A stretch of DNA of 10,037 bases, from assembly GCA_934457235.1 (NCBI GenBank), contig CAKSHT010000086.1, positions 1-10,037 on the forward strand, in the 5' to 3' direction. Under the pieces are notes generated by a model. That model was not told the origin of the DNA, did not search any database, and worked only from the letters and a program-made list of their open reading frames with translations. The translations under genes were made by a program, and so were the position numbers. Origin of the DNA: an uncultured Oscillospiraceae bacterium. GTDB taxonomy: Bacteria; Bacillota; Clostridia; Oscillospirales; Ruminococcaceae. Positions 1-6,224 of the stretch are shown one piece after another (the stretch's first letter is position 1; each line of letters opens with the position of its first letter).

Positions 1-537
1 GGTGAACTGCCACATTGTCTGACCAAGCTGCGCCTGCCAGCCCTCTTTTGTGTACTGCGCCAGCCAGAGGTCGTATCCTCTGAGAATTTCGCCGCAGAGG
101 TCGTTTTCAAGAATATACTTTCCTGTATAGAGCAGCGGGTAATAACCAGCATTCTTGATGGTTGAGAGGTACGCACGGACTATATTCGTGTACTGCACAC
201 GTGACAGCCCTTTGTTCAGCACGTTCACGGTGTCCTCAAAATCCATCGCGACAGGGTAATCAACATCGAGCCCCCGCAGCTGTTCAACCACCCAGTTTGC
301 TTCCATTCTGGCTTCTGCTTCAGTGGTTGCGTAGCTCCAGTGATAAATGCCGACTTTTATTCCGGCTGACTTGCAGCCCTTGTAGTGTTCGTCGAACATT
401 GTGTCTTTCTTTAAGCCATGTCCGATACGGAGCATTGCAAATTTCAGCGGCTTGCCTTGTATCTTAGCTTTGCCCAGCGCTTTGTAATCAACGCCAGTCT
501 GAGCGTATGAGAGGTCAACTCCAGCATATTTAGCCAT
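1..537 (-). CDS. Phage endolysin, GH25 lysozyme (3' end cut off by window edge)
   Basis: This is a peptidoglycan hydrolase of glycoside hydrolase family 25, which cleaves the MurNAc-GlcNAc beta-1,4 bond and lyses the host at the end of infection. 179 residues are visible and the frame is open to the window edge. The N-terminal GVDLSYAQ (Asp8) matches the family's first strand. MDFED carries the DxE pair (Asp99, Glu101) expected at the catalytic site. WLAQY (158-162) and MWQFT (175-179) match the end of the GH25 barrel, so the catalytic domain is almost complete and only its tail or a cell-wall-binding repeat is missing. No signal peptide is visible, as expected for a holin-dependent lysin. 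The ATG lies inside the end of the holin gene (8-nt overlap), which suggests translational coupling. The family call is secure; the exact C-terminus is unknown. Confidence 0.93.
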   Translation of the reverse strand, partial: MAKYAGVDLSYAQTGVDYKALGKAKIQGKPLKFAMLRIGHGLKKDTMFDEHYKGCKSAGIKVGIYHWSYATTEAEARMEANWVVEQLRGLDVDYPVAMDFEDTVNVLNKGLSRVQYTNIVRAYLSTIKNAGYYPLLYTGKYILENDLCGEILRGYDLWLAQYTKEGWQAQLGQTMWQFT

Positions 538-742
538 CGTCGTTATCCTCCTTGTGCGCACCGTCAGCCAGACCCTCGCCGATAACATATCCTACGACCG
601 CCGCGCCGCTGAGTATGCAGCCGGATACGGTCTCAGCAGTTTCGGAGCTTCCGCCGAACGCTACGATAAGTCCGGCGATGAAGCCTGCGAGTGCTACCCA
701 GAGCTTACGGCTTGTGAGCTTTCTCTTCCAGTCAATTTTCAT
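530..742 (-). CDS. Holin-like small membrane protein
   Basis: This 70-aa protein has a basic N-terminus (KIDWKRKLTSRK), a first hydrophobic helix at about 14-30 (WVALAGFIAGLIVAFG), a short turn with acidic residues, a second helix at about 40-56 (GCILSGAAVVGYVIGEG), and an acidic tail (HKEDNDDG). Two membrane helices in a protein of this size, directly upstream of and overlapping an endolysin gene, are typical of phage holins, which open the membrane so that the lysin reaches the wall. The sequence resembles small Firmicutes phage holins, but I cannot name the family with certainty. A strong AAAGGAGG ribosome site (about 749-756) precedes the ATG. The start overlaps the end of the upstream gene by 11 nt. 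Confidence 0.8.
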   Translation of the reverse strand: MKIDWKRKLTSRKLWVALAGFIAGLIVAFGGSSETAETVSGCILSGAAVVGYVIGEGLADGAHKEDNDDG

Positions 743-1001
743 GATTGTCCTCCTTTATAGGAATAAGTACATTTTCAACTTTGCTATAAGCGTCAAGGTA
801 CATTTCGCTCTTGTCGCCGTTATAAGTTACTTCGAAGTACATGCCGTCCGGCTTGACGGTTGCAAGCAGCGCCTTGTTATTCTGGAGCGCCTTGCATACC
901 CACACTACATAAACATTATCGACGCTAATTTCCTCGCGGTTCTGACTATACCAGTCCGCAACAGTCTTGCGGCTTATTAATTCGAATTCTGCGTTTCCCA
1001 T
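732..1001 (-). CDS. Small phage protein resembling DUF6275
   Basis: This is an 89-aa soluble protein with no membrane segment. The central stretch VYVVWVCKALQNNKALLAT (about 30-48), followed by DGMYFEVTYNGDKSEMYLDAY (about 52-72), matches my memory of the DUF6275 family, small proteins encoded near the lysis genes of Firmicutes phages; its function is unknown. The gene lies between a membrane-anchored protein and the holin. Its ribosome site GAGGAGG overlaps the TGA stop of the upstream gene (TGAGGAGG at 1006-1013), and its end overlaps the holin start. Co-expression with the lysis genes is therefore likely, but a direct role in lysis is not shown. Confidence 0.7.
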   Translation of the reverse strand: MGNAEFELISRKTVADWYSQNREEISVDNVYVVWVCKALQNNKALLATVKPDGMYFEVTYNGDKSEMYLDAYSKVENVLIPIKEDNHEN

Positions 1002-1010
1002 TGTGCCTCC

Positions 1011-1316
1011 TCAGTTGTTCGGTAATTCCATAAGTTCGTTGTAAAGGTCGGTGGCGACGTCGTTGCCGCCAAGCGCGTGATAAGCCTTGTACGCCCGTGT
1101 GAGCGCTTCCCGGGCATATATCGGGCACTTGCCGCGCTCGGTGTATTTCTCATGCGACCTGATTATCTCCGCCCGCAGGAGGCACTGCACGCCTGCCTCA
1201 AGCTGTTCTGTACGCTCGTCGCGCTTCTGCTTGCGCGTTGCAAGCGTTGTAAATATCACATTGCCGACGGTCACGCCAGCACCGATGAGCGCCACGATAA
1301 TACTGCTGTCCATCAT
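1011..1316 (-). CDS. Small membrane-anchored phage protein of the lysis region
   Basis: This is a protein of about 101 aa with one N-terminal hydrophobic segment (SSIIVALIGAGVTVGNVIFTT, about 4-24), a strongly charged stretch (TRKQKRDERTEQLE), and a helical soluble part containing RGKCPIYAREALTRAYKAYHALGG. I recall this last motif from uncharacterised phage proteins next to lysis genes in clostridia, but I cannot assign a function. One helix plus a charged cytoplasmic tail would fit a holin accessory or antiholin role; that is only inference. I chose the ATG at 1316 because GGAGG (1321-1325) precedes it and it forms an ATGA overlap with the previous gene. The next in-frame ATG at 1313 has slightly better spacing. 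A longer reading from 1349 would place this ribosome site inside the gene. Confidence 0.7.
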   Translation of the reverse strand: MMDSSIIVALIGAGVTVGNVIFTTLATRKQKRDERTEQLEAGVQCLLRAEIIRSHEKYTERGKCPIYAREALTRAYKAYHALGGNDVATDLYNELMELPNN

Positions 1317-1723
1317 GTACCCTCCAGTTCGTTGATACGCGCCCGCCAAGTCGCGCGTTCCGCAAGCTTGTCTGCATACTCCTCGCGGGTCGCAGCGCCC
1401 TCTGCTATCTTGGCAGAGATGTAGTCCGTTTCAGCAAGTTTTTCTTTAAGGTCGGAAATCTCGACTGTCGCCTCTATCCGCGCACGTTCCGGGGCTTTCT
1501 CCTCATCGGAGCGCAGTACAGGAACTCCGCCCGACAGCTTGTAGTTATATATCCCGCACTCGTCCGTAAGACCCCGCTCCAGATACATCCCCTGGGCGTG
1601 GTGGAAGCGGTCGCCCGTCCCCCGGTCAATCTCCGTCCAGTCCTCGCCGCTGACGAACGCACTGGAGCTGACCGCTGTTATTACGCCGTCCTCGTCAACC
1701 CTGACGTATACTATGTATTCCAT
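1313..1723 (-). CDS. Phage tail accessory protein (XkdW-like position, coiled-coil C-terminus)
   Basis: This 136-aa protein begins MEYIVYVRVDEDG and contains GDRFHHAQGMYLE (about 38-50). The C-terminal third (LKEKLAETDYISAKIAEGAATREEYADKLAERATWRARINELE) has the heptad-like, conserved pattern seen at the ends of many small Firmicutes phage tail proteins encoded just after the receptor-binding protein. A structural or fibre-assembly role is likely but unproven. The start at 1723 is chosen because AAGGAGG (1729-1735) lies 5 nt upstream; that site overlaps the TAA of the previous gene. A longer reading from 1774 lacks such a site and would run into the upstream gene. The gene ends in an ATGA overlap with the next one, implying coupled translation. 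Confidence 0.78.
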   Translation of the reverse strand: MEYIVYVRVDEDGVITAVSSSAFVSGEDWTEIDRGTGDRFHHAQGMYLERGLTDECGIYNYKLSGGVPVLRSDEEKAPERARIEATVEISDLKEKLAETDYISAKIAEGAATREEYADKLAERATWRARINELEGT

Positions 1724-1733
1724 ATAAACCTCC

Positions 1734-2735
1734 TTAAAGCTCCGAAGAAATGTCAAGATAACTTGCACTGTCACGGAACTGCAACATAATAGGCGTGTTC
1801 GCCGTCAGCCCGGAAGCTACTATATTAATGCTTGCAGCAGCGCCGCCGTTTATCATCTCCACCCCGGAGACCTCCGTGAGCTGTACGGCGCTGCTGCCGA
1901 TGTGCGCGGCGTTCACAGCGTATAGCGTACCGGACAGCACCGATGTGCACGCTTCCGGAGACCTCATCGGCACTGCCAGCGGGAATGTTGCGAACCCCTT
2001 GGTCGCGGAATATGCATACCCCGAGCCCCAGAACGCGTACTTTCCCACCGCGTTCTTAATACGCTGAAAATATCGCTGACACTTCGCAAGCTCGGAAGCA
2101 TAGTCCGGCGGCGAATACAGTGTAACGCGGCTCCCGGCTTCGAGCTTTGCCCAGGATATCACGTCGCCGGAAGCGGTCAGTGTGAATTTACCGGCGCTGT
2201 AAGCAGCCGCGCCCGCCGACGCGGAGCAGGTCACAGTTCCGGAGGGCGCGTGTTCGAGCTTCTGCGAAAGCGTTCCGGTCAGCTTTATGGTGCCGTCCGA
2301 AAGCACCTCAGCCGTGCCGCTTTCCAGCTTCCACATATCGGCGGCGTACTCGCCGACTGCAACTGCGCCGGATTTTCCGCGCTGATTCACAACGAAGTTG
2401 TGATTGATCAGCAAGTTCGGATTGCTTACGGCTCCTGAGATTTCCTCCGTGACCGAGCCGAGTGTCACGGTTGACTTAAAAGGGCACGCGGTGTAATCGC
2501 TGCCAACGAGCTGCACCGAGCCGGTGCCGAGCAGGTACACCGTTCCATAAGCGTCGTACACCGCCGCAGCCTGCCCGGCGGGAATGCTGACTACCCCGTC
2601 AGCGCCTGCCGTTACGCCCGGCGCAGCTGACGCGTATACCGTCACCACGCCGTCGTTGCGCAGCCAGGCGTTCGTGCCGCCGCTGTAATCCGCTCTGATT
2701 TCCGCGCCCGAAAGCGCTATCGTTTTTGATGTCAT
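1734..2735 (-). CDS. Phage tail fibre / receptor-binding protein
   Basis: This 333-aa protein is rich in Gly, Ala, Ser, Thr and Val, with a predicted beta-rich composition and no membrane segment. NPNLLINHNFVVNQRG (about 105-120) and the later ASELAKCQRYFQRI (about 213-226) are motifs I recognise from clostridial phage tail fibre and tail-tip proteins that carry carbohydrate-binding folds. The N-terminal hundred residues (repeated short beta-like segments such as GVVTVYASAAPGV) probably attach to the tail tip. Its position between the large tail-tip protein and the lysis genes is the usual place for the receptor-binding protein, so it probably helps determine host range. AAGGAGG (2743-2749) lies 7 nt before the ATG and is fused to the previous gene's stop. 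The C-terminus probably binds the host ligand; that part is inference. Confidence 0.78.
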   Translation of the reverse strand: MTSKTIALSGAEIRADYSGGTNAWLRNDGVVTVYASAAPGVTAGADGVVSIPAGQAAAVYDAYGTVYLLGTGSVQLVGSDYTACPFKSTVTLGSVTEEISGAVSNPNLLINHNFVVNQRGKSGAVAVGEYAADMWKLESGTAEVLSDGTIKLTGTLSQKLEHAPSGTVTCSASAGAAAYSAGKFTLTASGDVISWAKLEAGSRVTLYSPPDYASELAKCQRYFQRIKNAVGKYAFWGSGYAYSATKGFATFPLAVPMRSPEACTSVLSGTLYAVNAAHIGSSAVQLTEVSGVEMINGGAAASINIVASGLTANTPIMLQFRDSASYLDISSEL

Positions 2736-2747
2736 GTTGTGTCCTCC

Positions 2748-4514
2748 TTACAGCTTTTCGCCGTTGTAGTAGAGCCCGTCCGCTTTCGCTTCAAGCAGCG
2801 CGCTGCCGCACAGTATGTGGAACCCGCTCGTATCCTTGTCCGCGCCTATTCTCAGCGCCGGACGACCGTCCGAGCACCTCACCTCAAGCTCGCCGTTGTC
2901 ATCGACAGCGACACGAATATTCTTCGCGATCTGGAACAGCGTGCTGCCTACCTGCATGGATATAGGCATGCTGGAATCGCTCAGCGCCATCTGCGCACTG
3001 CCGCTCAGATTCAGTTTGGAACTTCCGGAAATGTTCAGCTCCGACATACCGTTCTGCGCGACTATCGACCCGGTATCGCCGTTCATCGTGAAGCACGGAG
3101 AGCCGTAACCCCGCAGTTCGAACCCCGTCATTCCGCTGCCCTCGTGGATATACGCGAACGGAGTGGAGTTCTTCCCGAACGATACGCCCCAGGATTCTGT
3201 TTTCGCCCAGTACGGCGTTCCCGTTGTCTGGAGCTTTTCGGCAGCTTTCCCCGACCCCGCCCGCAGTTCGTCTATCTGCTTTTGGAGCTGTGATTTTGGC
3301 TGCATGCGTACAAGCGTTTCACTGTCCGACAATGGAACTGCGTCAAGCGCGAGCGTAGAAACCGAATGATTTTCGGCAGTATGTGTACTTGTGCTATCAG
3401 CTGATTCGGAATACTCGTCAACGCTGGCGCAGTAAATTGTACCGCCGTTGCGATATCTCCATGTCACCTGCGTTGCGACATTGATAATTTGTCCGATATC
3501 TATATCGCCGCCAGAAAAGGCAACAACATCCATTGGCTCGATTGCCGGATCCGAAACACCACTTGCTTTGATATATCTTGTCGGATAGCTACGATTGTTC
3601 AAATAGCTCTGGTTGATTGCAGATTGCTGTTCAGCGGTCAGTGTGGAAACAATAGGATTCTTCGGCAGACACAAAGCGCCCTCTTTGGTATGCGAAGCGT
3701 CCGAACCAGTCCATGTCGTGACCTTGCTGTACAGCTTGACATCTTCGTTTTCATACGACTGAATATACGCGAGATAAGTTCTGGTGTCGCTGTATTCAAT
3801 TCCGGTGCGCTCTCTGGCGTTTACCAGCCTGTCATAATTGTTGCCGCCCGTGTACATGTACCGTTTGATATTCAGCAAGCCACGATAGTCCACGAAAGCA
3901 CAACAACCTACAGTCTGAGCTATCCACATCGCACCATCCCAGCACGTTTGAACGCTTTCAGATGAAAAGTCCGGAACAATATCGGAATTTGGAAGTGCAT
4001 TAAAGTCCTCTTGGGATATTGCGATACCTACGCCGGAACGGTTGCAGAAATATTGTAACGCCGCAAACAAACTGTCGGTAGGCGGTGAGCCCTTATCAAC
4101 GGCAAGTTTGCTGATGGAATCATGCGCGATAAGCGATACCATGTTGCGCTTTCGCGCCGCCTGTGCGCCATCTACATAATAAGGTGGAAGTGGTACGTCC
4201 TCCCACGTCTTTGTTCCGTCCTCGGCGACGGAAGTTACTATACCGTATTTCAGACTTATTGCCGCACCGCCAAACTCATGATCGTAGGCTTTATCATCGC
4301 GTATTTTCAGCCGCATTTCCGATGAGTTTATTGTTCCGAAATCAAACTTATCCGAACTGCACACCTTGCGTGTGACCGTCAAGGACTTCTGTATGATTAT
4401 CGTATCATCAATGGTGATAATCGTACCGTCTTTCAGCCTGATACCGCCCGTGATACGGTCCTCGCGAGCCGAAGCGCGAAGAGCCGCTATGTAGCTATCT
4501 GAAACTGGATACAT
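2748..4514 (-). CDS. Tail-tip / Tal-like baseplate protein
   Basis: This is a 588-aa structural protein. It starts MYPVSDSYIAALRA, a beginning I recognise in clostridial siphophage tail proteins encoded after the tape measure. The first 370 or so residues are expected to form the tail-hub domains (gp27/Tal-like fold). A linker follows (about 395-425, QPKSQLQKQIDELRAG), probably a short coiled coil. The rest is rich in short beta repeats (for example LNISGSSKLNLSGSAQMALS), as in tail-spike shafts or tips. No peptidase or lysozyme motif is evident. AAGGAGG (4519-4525) overlaps the previous TAA and lies 4 nt from the ATG. Base composition changes by eye from moderate GC in the 5' two-thirds to clearly higher GC after the linker, suggesting module exchange. 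The tail-tip role is fairly sure; the subclass is not. Confidence 0.8.
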   Translation of the reverse strand: MYPVSDSYIAALRASAREDRITGGIRLKDGTIITIDDTIIIQKSLTVTRKVCSSDKFDFGTINSSEMRLKIRDDKAYDHEFGGAAISLKYGIVTSVAEDGTKTWEDVPLPPYYVDGAQAARKRNMVSLIAHDSISKLAVDKGSPPTDSLFAALQYFCNRSGVGIAISQEDFNALPNSDIVPDFSSESVQTCWDGAMWIAQTVGCCAFVDYRGLLNIKRYMYTGGNNYDRLVNARERTGIEYSDTRTYLAYIQSYENEDVKLYSKVTTWTGSDASHTKEGALCLPKNPIVSTLTAEQQSAINQSYLNNRSYPTRYIKASGVSDPAIEPMDVVAFSGGDIDIGQIINVATQVTWRYRNGGTIYCASVDEYSESADSTSTHTAENHSVSTLALDAVPLSDSETLVRMQPKSQLQKQIDELRAGSGKAAEKLQTTGTPYWAKTESWGVSFGKNSTPFAYIHEGSGMTGFELRGYGSPCFTMNGDTGSIVAQNGMSELNISGSSKLNLSGSAQMALSDSSMPISMQVGSTLFQIAKNIRVAVDDNGELEVRCSDGRPALRIGADKDTSGFHILCGSALLEAKADGLYYNGEKL

Positions 4515-4523
4515 ATATCCTCC

Positions 4524-4904
4524 TTAATATTCAATGAAGCTACATTCAAAGTCCCAGATACATTCATCGTATGTTTTTCTCTGTAAAACAAGCTTGGGCT
4601 GGCGTGTAGCCTGGGGATATCCCGTGAATGTTATGAGCTTTTTTGTAAGCAGGTCGTAATAGGTAACTTCAAGCGTTGTGTCGTCAATCATTTTCAGCAG
4701 CTTAGACAGGTTCTTCCCGTTTAACCGCCATTTGTATTTTGGCGCGTGCTGTTTTTTTCGTATAACCGTTCTGTGGAGGAATCCTGTCTCATCACGCACG
4801 CTGTCGTCGCTGTCAAAATCGCTGTCTACTACTGTCCATTCGGTAGGAGTGGGCGCTTCGGTTCCGTTTATTTTAAGCCATGATAATTTCTCTAAAGCTG
4901 CCAT
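4524..4904 (-). CDS. Small phage tail protein, possibly DUF6711-like
   Basis: This 126-aa soluble protein begins MAALEKLSWLKINGTEAPTPTEWTVVDSDFDSDDSVRDETG. It contains HRTVIRKKQHAPKYKWRLNG (about 44-63) and ends with an aromatic, acidic ECSFIEY. The pattern LKINGTxxPTPTEW, then charged residues and a KxKWxxL segment, resembles a short siphophage protein family that I recall as DUF6711. It occupies the place where a distal tail protein usually lies, between the tape measure and the tail-tip protein, but it is much shorter than a typical Dit. A tail-hub or adaptor role is inference. The ribosome site AAGGCGGTG (4909-4917) is one base off the extended consensus and can be buried in a hairpin (see the leader feature). 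Its stop is fused to the next gene's ribosome site (TAAGGAGG). Confidence 0.7.
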   Translation of the reverse strand: MAALEKLSWLKINGTEAPTPTEWTVVDSDFDSDDSVRDETGFLHRTVIRKKQHAPKYKWRLNGKNLSKLLKMIDDTTLEVTYYDLLTKKLITFTGYPQATRQPKLVLQRKTYDECIWDFECSFIEY

Positions 4905-4909
4905 GCTTC

Positions 4910-4940
4910 ACCGCCTTGTTCGTGTATCGTCAACGGCGGC
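4910..4940 (-). promoter_or_regulatory. Leader hairpin covering the tail operon ribosome site
   Basis: In the minus-strand RNA, GCCGCC (4940-4935), a bulged G and TTG (4933-4931) can pair with CAAGGCGGT (4918-4910), leaving a 12-nt loop. This gives about nine base pairs and buries the AAGGCGGTG ribosome site of the 126-aa gene. The same GCCGCC can instead pair with GGCGGC in the 3' arm of the upstream terminator (4956-4951), which would free the site. The pairing is read directly from the sequence. The regulatory role is inferred. Confidence 0.45.
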
Positions 4941-4944
4941 AAAT

Positions 4945-4976
4945 AAAAAAGCCGCCTGTCATTTCGACAAACGGCT
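4945..4976 (-). terminator. Intrinsic terminator just after the tail operon promoter
   Basis: In the minus-strand RNA, AGCCGTTTGTC (4976-4966) and GACAGGCGGCT (4960-4950) form an 11-bp stem with two G-U pairs and a GAAAT loop, followed by T6 (4950-4945). It lies only about 10 nt after the predicted start of transcription from the promoter at 4993-5021. It could therefore attenuate that promoter as well as back up the antirepressor terminator at 5041-5071. Expression of the tail genes would then need read-through or antitermination. Confidence 0.8.
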
Positions 4977-4992
4977 CTGTGGCTCTCTATCC

Positions 4993-5021
4993 ATTATAGC
5001 ATGGATTTCTGGCTTTGTAAC
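4993..5021 (-). promoter_or_regulatory. Sigma-A-type promoter facing the tail-tip genes
   Basis: Minus strand: -35 GTTACA (5021-5016), a 17-nt spacer, and a perfect -10 TATAAT (4998-4993) with an extended -10 TGC directly before it. ATCCAT/ATGGAT (4989-4994 and 5001-5006) forms a small dyad across the -10. The predicted start is near 4986. It lies between two terminators and could restart transcription of the tail and lysis genes downstream of the inserted units. Confidence 0.68.
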
Positions 5022-5040
5022 TGTATTCTTTTAAACTTAT

Positions 5041-5071
5041 AAAAAAAGCACCCCGCGTTGTGCGAGGTGCT
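5041..5071 (-). terminator. Intrinsic terminator of the RHH/antirepressor operon
   Basis: In the minus-strand RNA, AGCACCTCGC (5071-5062) pairs with GCGGGGTGCT (5056-5047) over 10 bp with one G-U pair, with a 5-nt loop (ACAAC), followed by T7 (5047-5041). It starts 8 nt after the TAA of the antirepressor gene, the classical position. Confidence 0.9.
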
Positions 5072-5078
5072 GATTTTG

Positions 5079-6002
5079 TTAAATCACTTTATCGTTTTGC
5101 CCTATTGTTATCAAAGGTATAGAAACGTGTCCCATCGCTCGGCATACTGCTTCAAGGTTTTGCTTGGTGGTGCTAGGGAACATGCAATTCTCACTCTCCA
5201 GTTCTTTCTTAAATTTAAGTCTTAAATCATTAAGAATTTCAAGCGCCGCGATGTATTCTGCGGCAGTGAAAACCTTTCTGGGCTGAATTGCAGACTTTCC
5301 CTGCTTCTGCTTCTGTTCCAGCAGTTCTTCCTGCTTCTGTTCCAGTATGGGGATATCCGCCGTCAGCCCGAAGTGTTTCAGCATGCATTCGCAGCCCTTA
5401 CGCGTGATAATGAAAAGGTCTGCAATGCACCTCGGTACGCTCGGATTTTCAGCCTTGAAAGCGCGAAGTTCTGCGTTTTTGAGATGGCGATAGTGGAAAA
5501 TATCAAAGTTGGGGTGCTTGTGGAAATACGGATAAACCGCTTCCTTTGACATTCCGGTGAAGTGCGCGAAGTCTGCGGCGGTTATCACCGGGCTTCCGTG
5601 CCATGTCTTGGGGTAGTAGTGGTATTCGGAAGTTTCAAGGGTAAGCTGTTCGGCTTCGTACTGCTCCGGCTTGTTTCTGAAATAGCTGTTTACAAGTTCG
5701 CGCTGTACCTGCCATGCGAGGTCGTCGTTAAAGGATTTCGCAAGCATGAGGTAGCCGCTTTCGGTGAGAAGTATCAGCCCGTTCGGCGCGGCAATTCCAA
5801 ACTCGTTTCTGGCTTCGTACGAATTTCGTACGAAGCAATCAACGCCCTCTATAAAGCGGTTTCTGTTCGTATTGAAGTTTCTGCGTGCAGTTCCGGGGGT
5901 TCTCTTGTGAACCGCGTCAATCTCCTTGAAAGTTACTACTCGCTGCCCGTTGTACTCCTTGATAGGAAGCGGCTGATTATTGATTTTGATTAGCTTGTTC
6001 AT
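5079..6002 (-). CDS. ORF6N-domain phage antirepressor-like protein
   Basis: This 307-aa protein has an N-terminal domain of about 10-110 (IKEYNGQRVVTFKEIDAVHK, NRNRFIEGVDCF, then LTESGYLMLAKSFNDDLAWQVQRELVNSYF) that matches the ORF6N DNA-binding domain of phage antirepressors. A second segment (about 136-215, PVITAADFAHFTG ... LFIITRKGCECMLKHFG) looks like another Rha/ORF6N-type winged-helix unit. It is followed by a Gln/Glu/Lys-rich linker (about 220-235) and a helical C-terminus. Antirepressors inactivate a phage repressor and favour induction; the partner here is unknown. The ATG is in an ATGA overlap with the 72-aa gene and has no convincing ribosome site of its own, so translation is probably coupled. 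The gene is in an operon with an RHH gene and ends at a strong terminator. A tandem palindrome lies inside it (5813-5835). Confidence 0.83.
   Translation of the reverse strand: MNKLIKINNQPLPIKEYNGQRVVTFKEIDAVHKRTPGTARRNFNTNRNRFIEGVDCFVRNSYEARNEFGIAAPNGLILLTESGYLMLAKSFNDDLAWQVQRELVNSYFRNKPEQYEAEQLTLETSEYHYYPKTWHGSPVITAADFAHFTGMSKEAVYPYFHKHPNFDIFHYRHLKNAELRAFKAENPSVPRCIADLFIITRKGCECMLKHFGLTADIPILEQKQEELLEQKQKQGKSAIQPRKVFTAAEYIAALEILNDLRLKFKKELESENCMFPSTTKQNLEAVCRAMGHVSIPLITIGQNDKVI
5307..5345. repeat. Short direct repeat encoding a Gln/Glu/Lys linker
   Basis: CTGCTTCTGTTCCAG occurs at 5307-5321 and 5331-5345, 24 bp apart, with a partial third unit just upstream. On the coding strand it produces the LEQKQ ... 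LEQKQKQ linker between the antirepressor's domains. It is probably an internal duplication that sets the linker or coiled-coil length. Slippage could change the linker by eight residues per unit. Confidence 0.7.
5813..5835. repeat. Tandem 10-bp palindromes inside the antirepressor gene
   Basis: The self-complementary decamer TTCGTACGAA occurs twice, at 5814-5823 and 5825-5834, one base apart. With the flanking C and G this makes a 23-bp inverted repeat, perfect except for its unpaired central base. The two centres are 11 bp apart, about one helical turn, so two dimers could sit on the same face of the DNA. It encodes part of CFVRNSYEA. It may be an operator, but no binding protein is known. 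Confidence 0.85.
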
Positions 6003-6217
6003 ACGGCATGCACCCCACTTGCAATGTTAGCCAGTTCGTCAAGGTCGTTGACAATCTGCTTGCTCAAATTGTTGATACCGAAAAGCACGTCTTTAAACAC
6101 CTGCTCGCGTTTTTCGGGAACGAGGTCTGTGCACGCAGCCAGCCACGCTATCGTTCCAAGTTGCTCTGCCTTTAATGATACTGCAATTAACATGTCTTCT
6201 GTAATTGTGTTGTTCAT
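5999..6217 (-). CDS. Small phage protein between RHH and antirepressor genes
   Basis: This 72-aa soluble protein (starts MNNTITEDMLIAVSLKAEQLG, ends DELANIASGVHAV) is probably all-helical. I recognise the general type as small hypothetical proteins encoded beside phage antirepressors, but no function can be assigned. AAAGGAAT (about 6223-6230) precedes the ATG by roughly 7 nt. The gene ends in an ATGA overlap with the antirepressor start, so its translation probably carries ribosomes into that gene. Anything that controls this ribosome site would also control the antirepressor. A competing 63-residue frame starts upstream at 6284 and overlaps it. Confidence 0.68.
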   Translation of the reverse strand: MNNTITEDMLIAVSLKAEQLGTIAWLAACTDLVPEKREQVFKDVLFGINNLSKQIVNDLDELANIASGVHAV

Positions 6218-6224
6218 AACAAAT

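Noticed and set aside
552-980. Plus-strand open frames over the holin and the 89-aa gene
   Set aside because: They are opposite well-supported minus-strand genes, have no ribosome site and show no family resemblance.
1011-1349. Longer form of the 101-aa protein starting at 1349
   Set aside because: The ATG at 1316 (or 1313) follows GGAGG and makes an ATGA junction; the 1349 start would place this site inside the gene.
1313-1774. Longer form of the 136-aa tail protein starting at 1774
   Set aside because: The internal ATG at 1723 has an excellent AAGGAGG at correct spacing; the upstream ATG has none and lies within the previous gene.
2739-3293. A 184-codon plus-strand open frame opposite the tail-tip gene
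   Set aside because: It lies in the GC-rich part of a minus-strand gene, where stop codons are rare on the complement. Its Arg/His/Ala-rich composition is typical of a shadow frame.
3489-3965. A 158-codon plus-strand open frame
   Set aside because: It is a shadow of the 588-aa tail protein, with no ribosome site or recognisable domain.
5300-5345. CRISPR-like or regulatory repeat array
   Set aside because: The repeats are 15 bp, in frame, and explained by a Gln/Glu/Lys linker; there are no spacers of regular length.
5813-5835. SOS (LexA) box
   Set aside because: The Firmicutes LexA box CGAAC-N4-GTTCG is not matched; the TTCGTACGAA units are a different sequence.
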